From NCBI GenBank assembly GCA_044357345.1, contig JBIKPR010000048.1, positions 1-21,281 of the forward strand: 21,281 nucleotides of DNA, in the 5' to 3' direction. The DNA is from JABMMZ01 sp044357345 (GTDB taxonomy: Bacteria; Bacteroidota; Bacteroidia; NS11-12g; UBA955). This document shows positions 1-7,443 of the stretch, piece after piece. Both the position numbers and the translations under genes were made by a program. The notes below the pieces were generated by a model that was not told the DNA's origin, did not search any database, and was given only the letters and a program-made list of their open reading frames with translations. Position 1 is the first letter of the stretch. Every line of letters starts with the position of its first letter.

Positions 1-85
1 GTTCACGCTACGGGATGAAGGAAATTAGTTATTTGTTATTGGTTAATCGAAATCTCAAACACACTCCGATTGCCCTGCCCAAAAC

Positions 86-141
86 TACTCCCTTCGGAGT
101 ACTCCCTTCGGTGTACTCCCTTCGGTGTACTCCCTTCGGTC
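86..141. repeat. 14-bp tandem repeat, 4 copies
   Basis: Four head-to-tail 14-bp units start at 86, 100, 114 and 128. Each reads TACTCCCTTCGG followed by AG, TG, TG and TC. The first unit contains a short dyad (CTCC, loop CTTC, GGAG). The array runs straight into a second repeat family at 141. The period is not a multiple of three and no gene covers it, so it is an intergenic DNA repeat rather than a repetitive protein. Confidence 0.9.
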
Positions 142-206
142 GTGAGAACGCGTTGCTTAGTTCGTGAGAACGCGTTGCTTAGTTCGTGAGAACGCTGTGC
201 TTAGTT
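141..206. repeat. 22-bp tandem repeat, 3 copies
   Basis: Three 22-bp units start at 141, 163 and 185. Each begins CGTGAGAACGC and ends GCTTAGTT. The first two contain the perfect palindrome AACGCGTT, which is altered in the third (AACGCTGT). The opening CGTGAGAACGC is shared with the 43-bp units that follow, so the two arrays derive from one element. Confidence 0.9.
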
Positions 207-367
207 CGTGAGAACGCTACACTTCGTTCCGCTAAGTTACTCGCAAGCTCGTGAGAACGCTACACTTCGTTCCTCTAAGTTACTCGCAAGCTCGTGAGAA
301 CGCTACACTTCGTTCCTCTAAGTTACTCGCAAGCTCGTGAGAACGCTACACTTCGTTCCTCTAAGTT
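207..367. repeat. 43-bp tandem repeat, 3 full copies plus a partial
   Basis: Full units occupy 207-249, 250-292 and 293-335, and a truncated fourth covers 336-367. The units are almost identical; the first differs near its middle (TTCCGCTAAG against TTCCTCTAAG). Each contains an inverted repeat GAACG, 8-nt loop, CGTTC, and a second weak dyad around the unit junction (CTCGC and CGTGAG). The near-identity suggests recent amplification. The 43-bp period shifts reading frame in every unit, which argues against coding. Confidence 0.9.
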
Positions 368-369
368 CT

Positions 370-776
370 TGCTCTTGCATCAATTTTTCATTTAACGCAA
401 TGCCTCGCCCCGATGGGCGCGACAGCCCTGTGAAATTTGTGCTTGCGCAACTGCGTGCTTTACATGGCGAGCGGCAGTAAGCCATGTAAAACACCAGCAG
501 GTGCAGAGACAAATAAACAGGCTAAAGCAAACAGCGGGAAAAGGCGACAATTCAAATTGTTAATACAGAGCTGCAAGAGCCCTGCAGCAGAGCATTACAT
601 TTCGTTACTTAAACGCTACGGAGCATGCAAGGGCAAGAACCCTGTACTAGAGTTTTCTCAGAGCAGAAAACACAGTACTGGTTTAAGCAAGAGAAAGGCA
701 GTCGGAATGAATTTGGAATTCGTAAACAACTAATAACTATACCCTATACGCTAACCCCTAAACCCTAAAAGAACCC
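370..776. other. Gene-free hairpin-rich intergenic region
   Basis: No convincing gene is present. The stretch is richer in GC than its neighbours and carries successive inverted repeats: TTTACATGGC at 459-468 with GCCATGTAAA at 481-490; CACC/GGTG at 492-503; ACAATT/AATTGT at 547-560; GCTGC/GCAGC at 570-588; AGGG/CCCT at 630-643; and a two-part stem at 644-678 (GTACT with AGTAC, GTTTTCT with AGAAAAC). From about 730 it becomes a CCCTAA-rich spacer up to the feoB stop codon. It may be the rest of the same repetitive element as the arrays at 86-367, or a structured transcript; the sequence alone cannot decide. Confidence 0.6.
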
Positions 777-2798
777 CTAACTAAAAATCTGATAGACGAT
801 AAAACTCATCAACCAAGCGAATCCACTCATATAAAAGAATTGTACCAATGGCCATTTGATGGAATGTGTTTCTCTGTAAGTAACTGCCAAGGTGCTAAAA
901 CATTGCATGGCAAATGCATAAAACACCAAAAGTGATAAAACGGTTGCCAATGAATACAAAGGTTTGTTGTCTGAAACTCTTTTCTGTGACGCTAGGACAG
1001 CGCTTAGTGTTTTTTCGTCTTCAGGGTCACCCACACTGTATATAGTTGCTATAGTGCCTACGAAAACTTCTCTAGCGGCAAAGCTTGTCACCAAGGCAAT
1101 GCCTATTTTCCAATCATAACCCAAAGGCTTGATGGCAGGTTCTATGGTTTTGCCCAAAATACCCGCATAACTTACTTCCAAGCGTTCACTTTGAATTTTT
1201 ACAGCTTTGTCTTCGGCCTTATAGCTTGCATATTTTTGGTCTATTTCTTCGAATCTATTACCCGGGGCATAACTGGCGAGAAACCATAATACAACGCTAA
1301 CTATCACAATGATCTTTCCTGCATTAAAAACAAAATCACCGGCCTTGGCCTTTATGGTAAATAGAATGTTCTTAATACGTGGCTTTCTGTAATCAGGCAA
1401 TTCTAGAATGAAGAAGCTCTTTTCTTTTTGCTTTAATATCAATTTAAAAATAAACGCAAATAAAAGGGCTGCTACAAATCCTAGCACATACATACCCAAA
1501 AGAATAATTCCTCTTAAATCAACCCAACTTTGTTTTTGTTCAATGAACAGCAAACTCAAAAGCAGCGTGTAAACAGGCAATCTCGCTGAGCAACTCATTA
1601 ATGGGGTTACCAATATGGTGATTAATCGGTCTTTTTTGTTTTCAATATTTCGGCTGGCCATAATTGATGGAATGGCACATGCCATGCCGCCAATGAGTGG
1701 GACAACCGATTTGCCATTTAAGCCAAACTTCCGCATCAACCGGTCAGTGATGAAGCTAACCCTAGTCATATAACCACTGTCTTCCAAAATTGCCAGTAGG
1801 GTAAATAATATAATGATCTGTGGCAAGAAAACGATAACACCTCCAATGCCAGGAATAACACCATCACAAACAAGTGAACTGATCATACCTTCTGGTAAGT
1901 TTGTTTTCAATGTCTCAGAAATAAAGGCAAATCCTTTTTCTATCCAATTCATTGGATATTCTGCAAACTTAAAAATTAGTTGAAATATAATAAATAAGGT
2001 GAAGTAAAACACTAAAAATCCATAGATAGGATGCAGCAATACCGAATCAATTCTTTGCGTGAAATTTTTATTTTTTTTTGCATCTTGCTCCAAGCTGCTG
2101 CTGAGGATCTTGTCAATCTTGTGATAACGCGCAGTGGTCTCCGCAGAAATATCCAATTCGTTATTCTTAGTTTGTTCAGGATCTAATTCCTTCAGTTTTT
2201 GAATTTGATCTTGTAAAAAATGGCGGTAATTGCTAAAAAAATTTGCATCACTTATTCCAGCACCATCATAAAACGTGCTTTGATGTGCTGAATCGACTTT
2301 GATAATGGCTTCTTTAAGTCTCGCAAGCCCGATTTCATTTCTTGCATTAACTGGACAAACAATAACGCCTAAGTGTTTCGAAAGCTCTGCGATGTCAATG
2401 CTGATTCCTTTTTTAGCTGCCAAATCATTCATGTTTAACGCCAAAATCATTGGGTAACCGAGGTCTGCAACCTGCGAATACAAGAGTAGATTTCTCGATA
2501 AATTTCCAGCATCTGCAACAAAAACAACCAAATCAATTGGTGTCTCTTTCGGGTCAATTAAAAAACCAACACTGATAAGTTCGTCTTCTCCCTTCGGATG
2601 TATGCTGTAGGTGCCTGGTAAATCTGTGATTGAAATTTTTTGATCATAGATATTGAAATATCCCGTTTTTTTCTCAATCGTTGTGCCAGGTAAATTGCTG
2701 ATTTTTTGATGCAGGCCTGTTAAAGCATTAAACAAAGTTGTTTTGCCCGAATTCGGATTGCCCGCCAATACTATATGTTTAACCTTTTTAGGATTCAA
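777..2798 (-). CDS. feoB: Ferrous iron transporter FeoB
   Basis: A 673-residue inner-membrane Fe(II) permease with an N-terminal G domain. The GTPase motifs are G1 GNPNSGKT (13-20), G2 around GTT (38-40), G3 DLPG (59-62) and G4 NMND (122-125). The C-terminal half has several membrane segments with two Gate-type regions carrying the conserved cysteine motifs GGMACAIPS and PLMSCSARLP. The length is slightly short for the family, but no expected block seems missing. The start is TTG at 2798, inside the last codons of feoA (11-bp overlap). No ATG lies between it and the P-loop, so TTG with translational coupling to feoA is the best reading. Confidence 0.97.
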   Translation of the reverse strand: MNPKKVKHIVLAGNPNSGKTTLFNALTGLHQKISNLPGTTIEKKTGYFNIYDQKISITDLPGTYSIHPKGEDELISVGFLIDPKETPIDLVVFVADAGNLSRNLLLYSQVADLGYPMILALNMNDLAAKKGISIDIAELSKHLGVIVCPVNARNEIGLARLKEAIIKVDSAHQSTFYDGAGISDANFFSNYRHFLQDQIQKLKELDPEQTKNNELDISAETTARYHKIDKILSSSLEQDAKKNKNFTQRIDSVLLHPIYGFLVFYFTLFIIFQLIFKFAEYPMNWIEKGFAFISETLKTNLPEGMISSLVCDGVIPGIGGVIVFLPQIIILFTLLAILEDSGYMTRVSFITDRLMRKFGLNGKSVVPLIGGMACAIPSIMASRNIENKKDRLITILVTPLMSCSARLPVYTLLLSLLFIEQKQSWVDLRGIILLGMYVLGFVAALLFAFIFKLILKQKEKSFFILELPDYRKPRIKNILFTIKAKAGDFVFNAGKIIVIVSVVLWFLASYAPGNRFEEIDQKYASYKAEDKAVKIQSERLEVSYAGILGKTIEPAIKPLGYDWKIGIALVTSFAAREVFVGTIATIYSVGDPEDEKTLSAVLASQKRVSDNKPLYSLATVLSLLVFYAFAMQCFSTLAVTYRETHSIKWPLVQFFYMSGFAWLMSFIVYQIFS

Positions 2799-3021
2799 TT
2801 TTTTTCAATGTAATTTCAATGAGTTTTGCTTCCTCTTTTCTTAAAGCCAAAATGTAGCCATTGATGTCAAATGCAATAGGATCTCCCAAGGGCGCGGTGT
2901 AAAGTCTTTTGATTTTATTCCCCTCAAAACACCCCATTTCTATGAGCTTATTCCTAAGGTCTGAAATTTCAACATGATGAATCATGGCAGTATCTCCTTG
3001 CTTGAGCTCGCTGGCGTTCAT
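2788..3021 (-). CDS. feoA: Ferrous iron transport protein FeoA
   Basis: A 77-residue cytoplasmic protein with the FeoA SH3-like pattern: an early segment ending GD, a central LIEMGCFEGNKIKRL block, then a PLGDPIAFDINGYILALRK strand region. FeoA proteins are small accessory partners of FeoB that act on its cytoplasmic domain. The ATG is at 3021, and the 3' end overlaps feoB by 11 bp, the classic feoAB arrangement. A 19-bp dyad at 3038-3056 lies just upstream and probably binds a metal-responsive repressor. Confidence 0.95.
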   Translation of the reverse strand: MNASELKQGDTAMIHHVEISDLRNKLIEMGCFEGNKIKRLYTAPLGDPIAFDINGYILALRKEEAKLIEITLKKIES

Positions 3022-3037
3022 TATAGATAGGGGCGCA

Positions 3038-3056
3038 ATTTAGAACTTTTCTAAAT
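3038..3056. promoter_or_regulatory. Perfect dyad upstream of feoA, candidate iron-repressor operator
   Basis: ATTTAGAA and TTCTAAAT flank a CTT spacer, giving 8-bp perfect arms over 19 bp. The dyad begins 17 bp upstream of the feoA ATG and overlaps the region where the promoter must lie; a poor -7-like TAAATTG sits inside it. The size and TTAG...CTAA layout resemble DtxR/IdeR-type boxes more than a Fur box. That assignment is inference, and no DtxR or Fur gene lies in the window. Confidence 0.6.
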
Positions 3057-3097
3057 AATAACATTTATAATTATTGCTTTTTTTTATGACGTTCGAC

Positions 3098-3241
3098 ATG
3101 TTCTGCCGTCTTGCTAAGGATACGGTTATACAGTATCTTCGCCGACCAAAATATTTGGATACAAATAGTATTACTGTAGCATTTGGTGATGGCATTGGTC
3201 CCGAAGTCATGAAAGCCACTTTCAAAACCCGAAGCACTTAA
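3098..3241 (+). pseudogene. Truncated N-terminal remnant of isocitrate dehydrogenase
   Basis: A 47-codon reading frame from ATG at 3098 to TAA at 3239-3241 contains NSITVAFGDGIGPEVMKAT. This is the N-terminal signature of NADP-dependent isocitrate dehydrogenases and related beta-decarboxylating dehydrogenases (ITVA.GDGIGPE.M.AT). Homology stops at about 3220, where the frame continues FKTRST and ends; the real enzymes run for over 330 residues. The first 20 or so codons have no resemblance to the family. It is best read as a decayed fragment left by duplication or rearrangement. Expression as a micropeptide is possible but nothing supports it. Confidence 0.75.
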
Positions 3242-3274
3242 AAATATAAAACTATAAGTTTACCTAATTTTTTT

Positions 3275-3282
3275 TAACTTTG
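3275..3282 (+). promoter_or_regulatory. Bacteroidota -7 promoter element TAACTTTG for the MarR gene
   Basis: A perfect match to TAnnTTTG. Five bases separate it from the TTG start codon at 3288, so transcription is predicted to begin at or within a base of the start codon. No clear -33 TTG is seen at the expected spacing. Confidence 0.7.
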
Positions 3283-3287
3283 CGGGA

Positions 3288-3749
3288 TTGAAAATAGAAG
3301 AAGAAATAAACCAGTCTAAATTCAATAGTGCTCAGGAAAAGGCGATAGTAAATATCATCTACACCGCAAATGCCATTGAAGATGCCTTTAAGAATGCTCT
3401 GAAAGTATATGGTATTAGTTTGCCTCAATACAATGTCTTGCGCATACTCAAAGGGCGAAAAGATGGACATGCTACGTGTGGGGATCTCAAGGATGTTATG
3501 TTGGATAAGAACCCTGACATAACTAGGTTATGCGATAAGTTGGTGGAGAAAAAACTCATTTTACGCAACAACAATAAAACCAATAGAAGACAAATTTTAT
3601 TAAAAATTTCAGATAAGGGCATCAAAGTCTTAGAGGAAATAAATCCAATGTTTAACTTAGTCAATATTAACCTTAAAACCGTTGATGATAATGAGCTTTT
3701 GCTTTTGTCTGATATTTTAGATAAAGTTAGAACGACATTGAAAGCGTAG
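3288..3749 (+). CDS. MarR-family transcriptional regulator
   Basis: A 153-residue winged-helix DNA-binding protein. The N-terminal helix and dimerisation region (about 10-45) is followed by LPQYNVLRIL, the recognition-helix region GDLKDVMLDKNPDITRLCDKL (about 65-87), and a beta-wing centred on NNNKTNRRQILLKIS; the C-terminal helix completes the dimer interface. The expected start is TTG at 3288: no in-frame ATG occurs before residue 69, and the frame upstream closes at 3255. With the promoter box ending at 3282, the mRNA should have no leader. The target and ligand are unknown. The gene is separated from the DUF4197 gene by 46 bp and may be co-transcribed with it. Confidence 0.9.
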   Translation: MKIEEEINQSKFNSAQEKAIVNIIYTANAIEDAFKNALKVYGISLPQYNVLRILKGRKDGHATCGDLKDVMLDKNPDITRLCDKLVEKKLILRNNNKTNRRQILLKISDKGIKVLEEINPMFNLVNINLKTVDDNELLLLSDILDKVRTTLKA

Positions 3750-3795
3750 TATTGGTATAACTTTTGTTTACGTAAAATTAATTCCTTATAATAAT

Positions 3796-4524
3796 ATGAA
3801 AATACTACTGATCGTATCGATCATTTCCGTCTCACTAATTTCTTGTGATGTATTAAAAACTGTTGCAACAGAGGTAGCAACCGATGTATTAAGTGTTCCA
3901 AGTTCAACAGAAGCTGCCGGAGGCCTCAAAGATGCTTTAAAGCAAGGTTTTGGCAATGGCGTTAATGTTTTGTCCGTTGCTGGTGGATTCAATAAGAATT
4001 CTGCTATAAGAATTTTGTTGCCAACGGATGCTCAAAAAATTGCTGATAAATTAAGGTCAATTGGCATGGGCAATCAAGTTGACAATGTAATTAATAAATT
4101 AAATGAAGGTGCAGAAGCTGCAGTTTTAACCGCTAAACCAATTTTTATGGATGCGGTTACCAATATGAGTTTTACCGATGCAATGGGTATATTAACTGGT
4201 GGTAAAGGTGCTGCAACAAGTTATTTGAAGCAGAATACCACAACGGCATTGACCAATGCATTTAAACCAAAAATTCAAGAATCATTGGATAAAGTAGGTT
4301 TTACCGCGAATTGGGCTGATTTGGTTAATATTTACAATAAAAATCCTTTGATCACCAACAAACTGAATCCAGATTTGAACGGATATGTAACAGAGAAAAC
4401 TTTAAGTGCTTTGTTTAATAAAGTTGAAGAAGAGGAGAATTTAATCCGTGAAAATCCAGCCAAGAGGGCAACTGATTTAATGGTGAAAGCGTTTAAGTAT
4501 GCTGATACTCAAAAGAAGTCATAA
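3796..4524 (+). CDS. DUF4197 lipoprotein
   Basis: A 242-residue lipoprotein. Residues 1-16 form a signal peptide ending in the lipobox SLIS-C, with Cys17 as the lipidated residue, followed by Asp. The mature part matches the DUF4197 pattern: a GLKDALKQGFGNGVN helix early, an ILLP segment, an EAAVLTAKPIFMDAVTNMSF block, a TSYLKQNTT segment and a C-terminal FNKVEEEE...NPAKRATDLMVKAF region. It is probably anchored to a membrane facing the periplasm; no biochemical role is established for this family. A near-match promoter (TAACTTTTG, 3758-3766) and the palindrome TTTACGTAAA (3767-3776) lie upstream. Confidence 0.9.
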   Translation: MKILLIVSIISVSLISCDVLKTVATEVATDVLSVPSSTEAAGGLKDALKQGFGNGVNVLSVAGGFNKNSAIRILLPTDAQKIADKLRSIGMGNQVDNVINKLNEGAEAAVLTAKPIFMDAVTNMSFTDAMGILTGGKGAATSYLKQNTTTALTNAFKPKIQESLDKVGFTANWADLVNIYNKNPLITNKLNPDLNGYVTEKTLSALFNKVEEEENLIRENPAKRATDLMVKAFKYADTQKKS

Positions 4525-4541
4525 TTAATAAATGGTATTGC

Positions 4542-4573
4542 AAAAAAGGGACAGATTTTTCTGTCCCTTTTTT
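4542..4573. terminator. Bidirectional intrinsic terminator
   Basis: AAAAAAGGGACAG (4542-4554) pairs perfectly with CTGTCCCTTTTTT (4561-4573) around a 6-nt loop. A T-run follows on one strand and an A-run precedes it on the other. It separates the convergent DUF4197 and GH3-like genes and can serve both. Confidence 0.93.
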
Positions 4574-4585
4574 TTTGAAATGTTT

Positions 4586-6139
4586 TTAGTCCTTGTGACT
4601 TTCAAGGAAGTTTACCCACTCATCGTACTTGCTGTTGCTCAGCACCCGAGGGAATTTGTTTTGAGACCCAAATTTACCTTGTTCTTGCATCCATGAAATG
4701 AAAATATCCAAGGTTAAGATTTTTACTTTTACTTCTTTCAATGCATGCTTTCTCTCAGTCGCATAATCATCATTGGTTTGACATAGGTATTCATCCAACT
4801 TATTGGCAATTTCTTTTTCGTTTAATCCCAACTTATCGCATGCTATATACCATTGATGGCTGTGGCTTTTGTTTTTGCTTAATCCTTTTACCGTATATTC
4901 ATTGATGGGTTCACCAATAAAGTCGCTTAATTGAGTAATTGCGGTATTCATATTGTCGACACTTAAGTGCTCCCCGCAAACACTCAAAAAATGTTTAGTT
5001 CGTCCTGTGATTTTTATTTCACAGCTTTCAATGTCAGTGAAGCGAATCGTGTCACCAATTAAATACCGCCAAGCCCCTGAACAGGTTGTCAATAATATAG
5101 CGTAATCTTGGTCTTTTTTTACTTGTCTAAGATTTAAACTTTCTGCATTTGGACGAACGTCATTGTTTTCATCAAAGTTGTCTTCATTAAAAGGAATAAA
5201 TTCATAAAACATTCCATTCTTGAAGTTAAGCCTCATACCATCAACATCTTTCTTTGCTTGATATGCAACAAAACCTTCTGAAGCCAAATAGGTTTCAAAA
5301 TACATGATCGGATGCTCGAGTAAAGCATTTAAACTTTTTCTATAGGGTTCTATAGCAACGCCGCCCCAAATGTAAACACTGAAATTGGGCCAAATATCAT
5401 GGATGTTTTTTAAACGGTATTTTTCAATAATGTTTTCAAACAAAATTTGTATCCAAGCAGGCACCCCTGCTATAGCAACCACATCCCAATTGGGTGCTTC
5501 TTCAACCATTCTATCAATTTTGTTTTGCCAACTTTTTTCACTTCTAATGTCTGGAGATGGTTTTGAAAATCGATCAAACCAACCAGGTACATTGCTGCTG
5601 GTTATTCCGCTCAAATCACCCGCATAGGTATCACCTTGGTCGTTGAAATACAAACTTGTGCTGCCCCCAATGATGAGGTAATCCTTAGCCAAATAGTCTT
5701 TGGGTATATCGGTCTTTGCAATGCTAATGATCTGTCGAAGACTCGCTTTTGTAATCGATTTAATCATGTCTTCAGAAACAGGAATGTATTTGCTGCTGCC
5801 TTCTGAAGTGCCCGAACTTAGTGCAAAGAAATCGATCTTGCCTGGCCATGTTACATTTTCGCTGCCATTATAGGCCTTTTGCCACCAATCATGCATTTTT
5901 GAATAATCCATGATGGGTACCAATTGTTTATAGCTTCTGTAAACTGTTTTTGATTTTATAACATTGGTGAAATTGTGCGCAATGCCATATTCGGTTTGCT
6001 CAGCTTTGCTTAACAGCTTTTTCAAGGTGCGCAATTGTTGCTTGTAAGCATTATCTTGATTGAGTGTAAATGGAAGCGTCATGCGCCTTCCTGCATTTAC
6101 AATCTGTTTCAGTATTTTCTTACGGTAACTATTGGACAT
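4586..6139 (-). CDS. GH3 auxin-responsive promoter family (adenylate-forming) protein
   Basis: A 517-residue cytosolic protein of the GH3 family, part of the ANL-like adenylating superfamily. It contains the ATP-binding loop SSGTSEGSSKYIP (108-120), a central VIWGG-like strand (VYIWGGVAIEPY), the WRYLIGDTIRF motif and the ITGRTKHFLSVCGEHL motif that leads into the C-terminal domain. Plant members conjugate amino acids to acyl acids; the substrate of bacterial homologues is not established, so I claim only an adenylating or acyl-amide-forming role. It starts 48 bp after the PaaE-like gene on the same strand with no promoter box between them, so the two are probably co-transcribed. Confidence 0.9.
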   Translation of the reverse strand: MSNSYRKKILKQIVNAGRRMTLPFTLNQDNAYKQQLRTLKKLLSKAEQTEYGIAHNFTNVIKSKTVYRSYKQLVPIMDYSKMHDWWQKAYNGSENVTWPGKIDFFALSSGTSEGSSKYIPVSEDMIKSITKASLRQIISIAKTDIPKDYLAKDYLIIGGSTSLYFNDQGDTYAGDLSGITSSNVPGWFDRFSKPSPDIRSEKSWQNKIDRMVEEAPNWDVVAIAGVPAWIQILFENIIEKYRLKNIHDIWPNFSVYIWGGVAIEPYRKSLNALLEHPIMYFETYLASEGFVAYQAKKDVDGMRLNFKNGMFYEFIPFNEDNFDENNDVRPNAESLNLRQVKKDQDYAILLTTCSGAWRYLIGDTIRFTDIESCEIKITGRTKHFLSVCGEHLSVDNMNTAITQLSDFIGEPINEYTVKGLSKNKSHSHQWYIACDKLGLNEKEIANKLDEYLCQTNDDYATERKHALKEVKVKILTLDIFISWMQEQGKFGSQNKFPRVLSNSKYDEWVNFLESHKD

Positions 6140-6187
6140 TTATTTTTGAATCTATGATAAGGCTAATCTGTCAAGCAGATATGGATT

Positions 6188-7285
6188 TTATTTAATGTCA
6201 AAGTCAACAAAAACCTCTTCGCTTGTCGGATGGGCTTGGCAGGTTAATACATAGCCTTTTTCAACTTCATCATCTTCTAAAGAGAAGTTCATATCCATAC
6301 TAACGCTTCCTTTGGTTACTTTCGCTCTGCAAGTACAACAAACCCCACCTTTACATGCAAAAGGTAAATCGGCACCTTTCTTCAATGCAGCATCTAAAAT
6401 GGTATCGCCATTATATGGCAAATCAATTTGATATGTTATTCCATCAATTTTAACCGATACTGCTGCATTCGATGATCTGTCTACACTCGCCACGACTTCA
6501 GTTTGCAATGTCTTATTGACTTGTGCAGCCATTGTAGGTGTGGTAAACAACTCAAAGTGTATGTTTTTACTGTTCATCCCCAAAGCAATTAATTGGTCTT
6601 TAACAGACATAATCATATTTTCTGGTCCACAAAGAAATGCCTCATGTGCACCGTTGATGTTAATTAAATTGCCTGTGTTCAATGCGGCACATTTTTCAGC
6701 ATCAATACGGCCATTGAGAATTGGAACATCTACTGCCTCACGACTTAGAATGTAATGAACTGTAAAGCGGCTTAGGTAAATGTTTTTCAATGCTTCAATT
6801 TCTTCTAAAAACATAATTGAAGATGTGTTTTTATTGCCATATACCAAGGTGAAACTGCTGCTTTGTTCTGTTGCCAAGGTGGTTTTAATAATACTTAGCA
6901 TCGGGGTAATTCCACTTCCAGCAGCAAAAGCTAGATATTGTTTGCTCTGAGTAGGGTTCAATTCTGTGTAGAAATGACCGCTTGGGGTCATCACTTCTAA
7001 AGTATCACCTTCCTTTAATTCTCGGTTTGCATAAGTAGAAAACAATCCGTTTTCCACCATTTTTATTCCAACCCTTAGCTCATTGTCTAAAGGACTGCTG
7101 CAAATAGAGTAAGAACGCCTTACATCTTCACCTTTAATGGTATGACGTAAAGTGATGCTTTGACCTTGGGTGTAGGTATATGAACTAATTAATTCTGCGG
7201 GTATTTCAAACGAAATAGAAACCGAATCGCTGGTTTCTTTTTTTAGGTTTTTTACTTTTAAAGTGTGAAATTTTAAAGTGGACAT
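6188..7285 (-). CDS. PaaE-like ferredoxin/FAD/NAD(P)H oxidoreductase
   Basis: A 365-residue electron-transfer flavoprotein. An N-terminal FAD domain carries RRSYSICSS (RSYS at 57-60), an NAD(P) domain carries GSGITP (123-128) and LCGPENM, and a C-terminal plant-type [2Fe-2S] ferredoxin domain has cysteines at 311, 316, 319 and 349 (C-x4-C-x2-C-x29-C). This is the layout of PaaE, the reductase of phenylacetyl-CoA epoxidase, but no paaABCD genes are present, so its partner is open. The start was set at ATG 7285: the frame extends to a GTG at 7306, but that codon lies inside the promoter element. Confidence 0.93.
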   Translation of the reverse strand: MSTLKFHTLKVKNLKKETSDSVSISFEIPAELISSYTYTQGQSITLRHTIKGEDVRRSYSICSSPLDNELRVGIKMVENGLFSTYANRELKEGDTLEVMTPSGHFYTELNPTQSKQYLAFAAGSGITPMLSIIKTTLATEQSSSFTLVYGNKNTSSIMFLEEIEALKNIYLSRFTVHYILSREAVDVPILNGRIDAEKCAALNTGNLININGAHEAFLCGPENMIMSVKDQLIALGMNSKNIHFELFTTPTMAAQVNKTLQTEVVASVDRSSNAAVSVKIDGITYQIDLPYNGDTILDAALKKGADLPFACKGGVCCTCRAKVTKGSVSMDMNFSLEDDEVEKGYVLTCQAHPTSEEVFVDFDIK

Positions 7286-7305
7286 GCTTGTAATAAAAAG
7301 GAGCA

Positions 7306-7313
7306 CAAATGTA
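7306..7313 (-). promoter_or_regulatory. -7 promoter element TACATTTG for the PaaE-like gene
   Basis: An exact TAnnTTTG on the minus strand. Transcription should start near 7300, giving a leader of about 15 nt before ATG 7285. The box rules out the longer reading frame start at 7306. Confidence 0.7.
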
Positions 7314-7443
7314 GTTAAAATTCCGAATGTTTTTAACCTTAAAAATTCGTCATAATATCATTTGTGGTTTGTGTAATTTAATTGAATTTATTTTCTTAAG
7401 TATCAGAATAACAAGACTATAATGAGTAATTTTTTTCTTGCAA

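Noticed and set aside
86..367. CRISPR array
   Set aside because: The units are directly adjacent with no unique spacers, and there are no cas genes.
318..512. Minus-strand open frame of 64 codons overlapping the 43-bp repeats
   Set aside because: It is encoded by the repeat units themselves and the first hairpin; a 43-bp period cannot encode a protein repeat.
437..733. Plus-strand open frame of 98 codons in the hairpin region
   Set aside because: It runs through six inverted repeats, has no promoter or recognisable family, and its composition follows the repeat structure rather than normal codon use.
745..780. CCCTAA-type telomere-like repeats
   Set aside because: The copies are irregular and few, in the middle of a bacterial sequence; it is a low-complexity spacer.
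3040..3237. Minus-strand 65-codon frame upstream of feoA
   Set aside because: It is antisense to the isocitrate dehydrogenase remnant, covers the feoA promoter and dyad, and resembles no family.
3767..3776. Palindrome TTTACGTAAA before the DUF4197 gene as an operator
   Set aside because: Ten-base AT-rich palindromes are common by chance here and no second copy is seen.
6166..6180. Hairpin ATCTG/CAGAT between the PaaE-like and GH3-like genes as a terminator
   Set aside because: The stem is only 5 bp and no T-run follows, so transcription should read through.
7286..7306. Seven-codon extension of the PaaE-like protein to GTG 7306
   Set aside because: The GTG lies inside the TACATTTG promoter element, so it would not be in the transcript.
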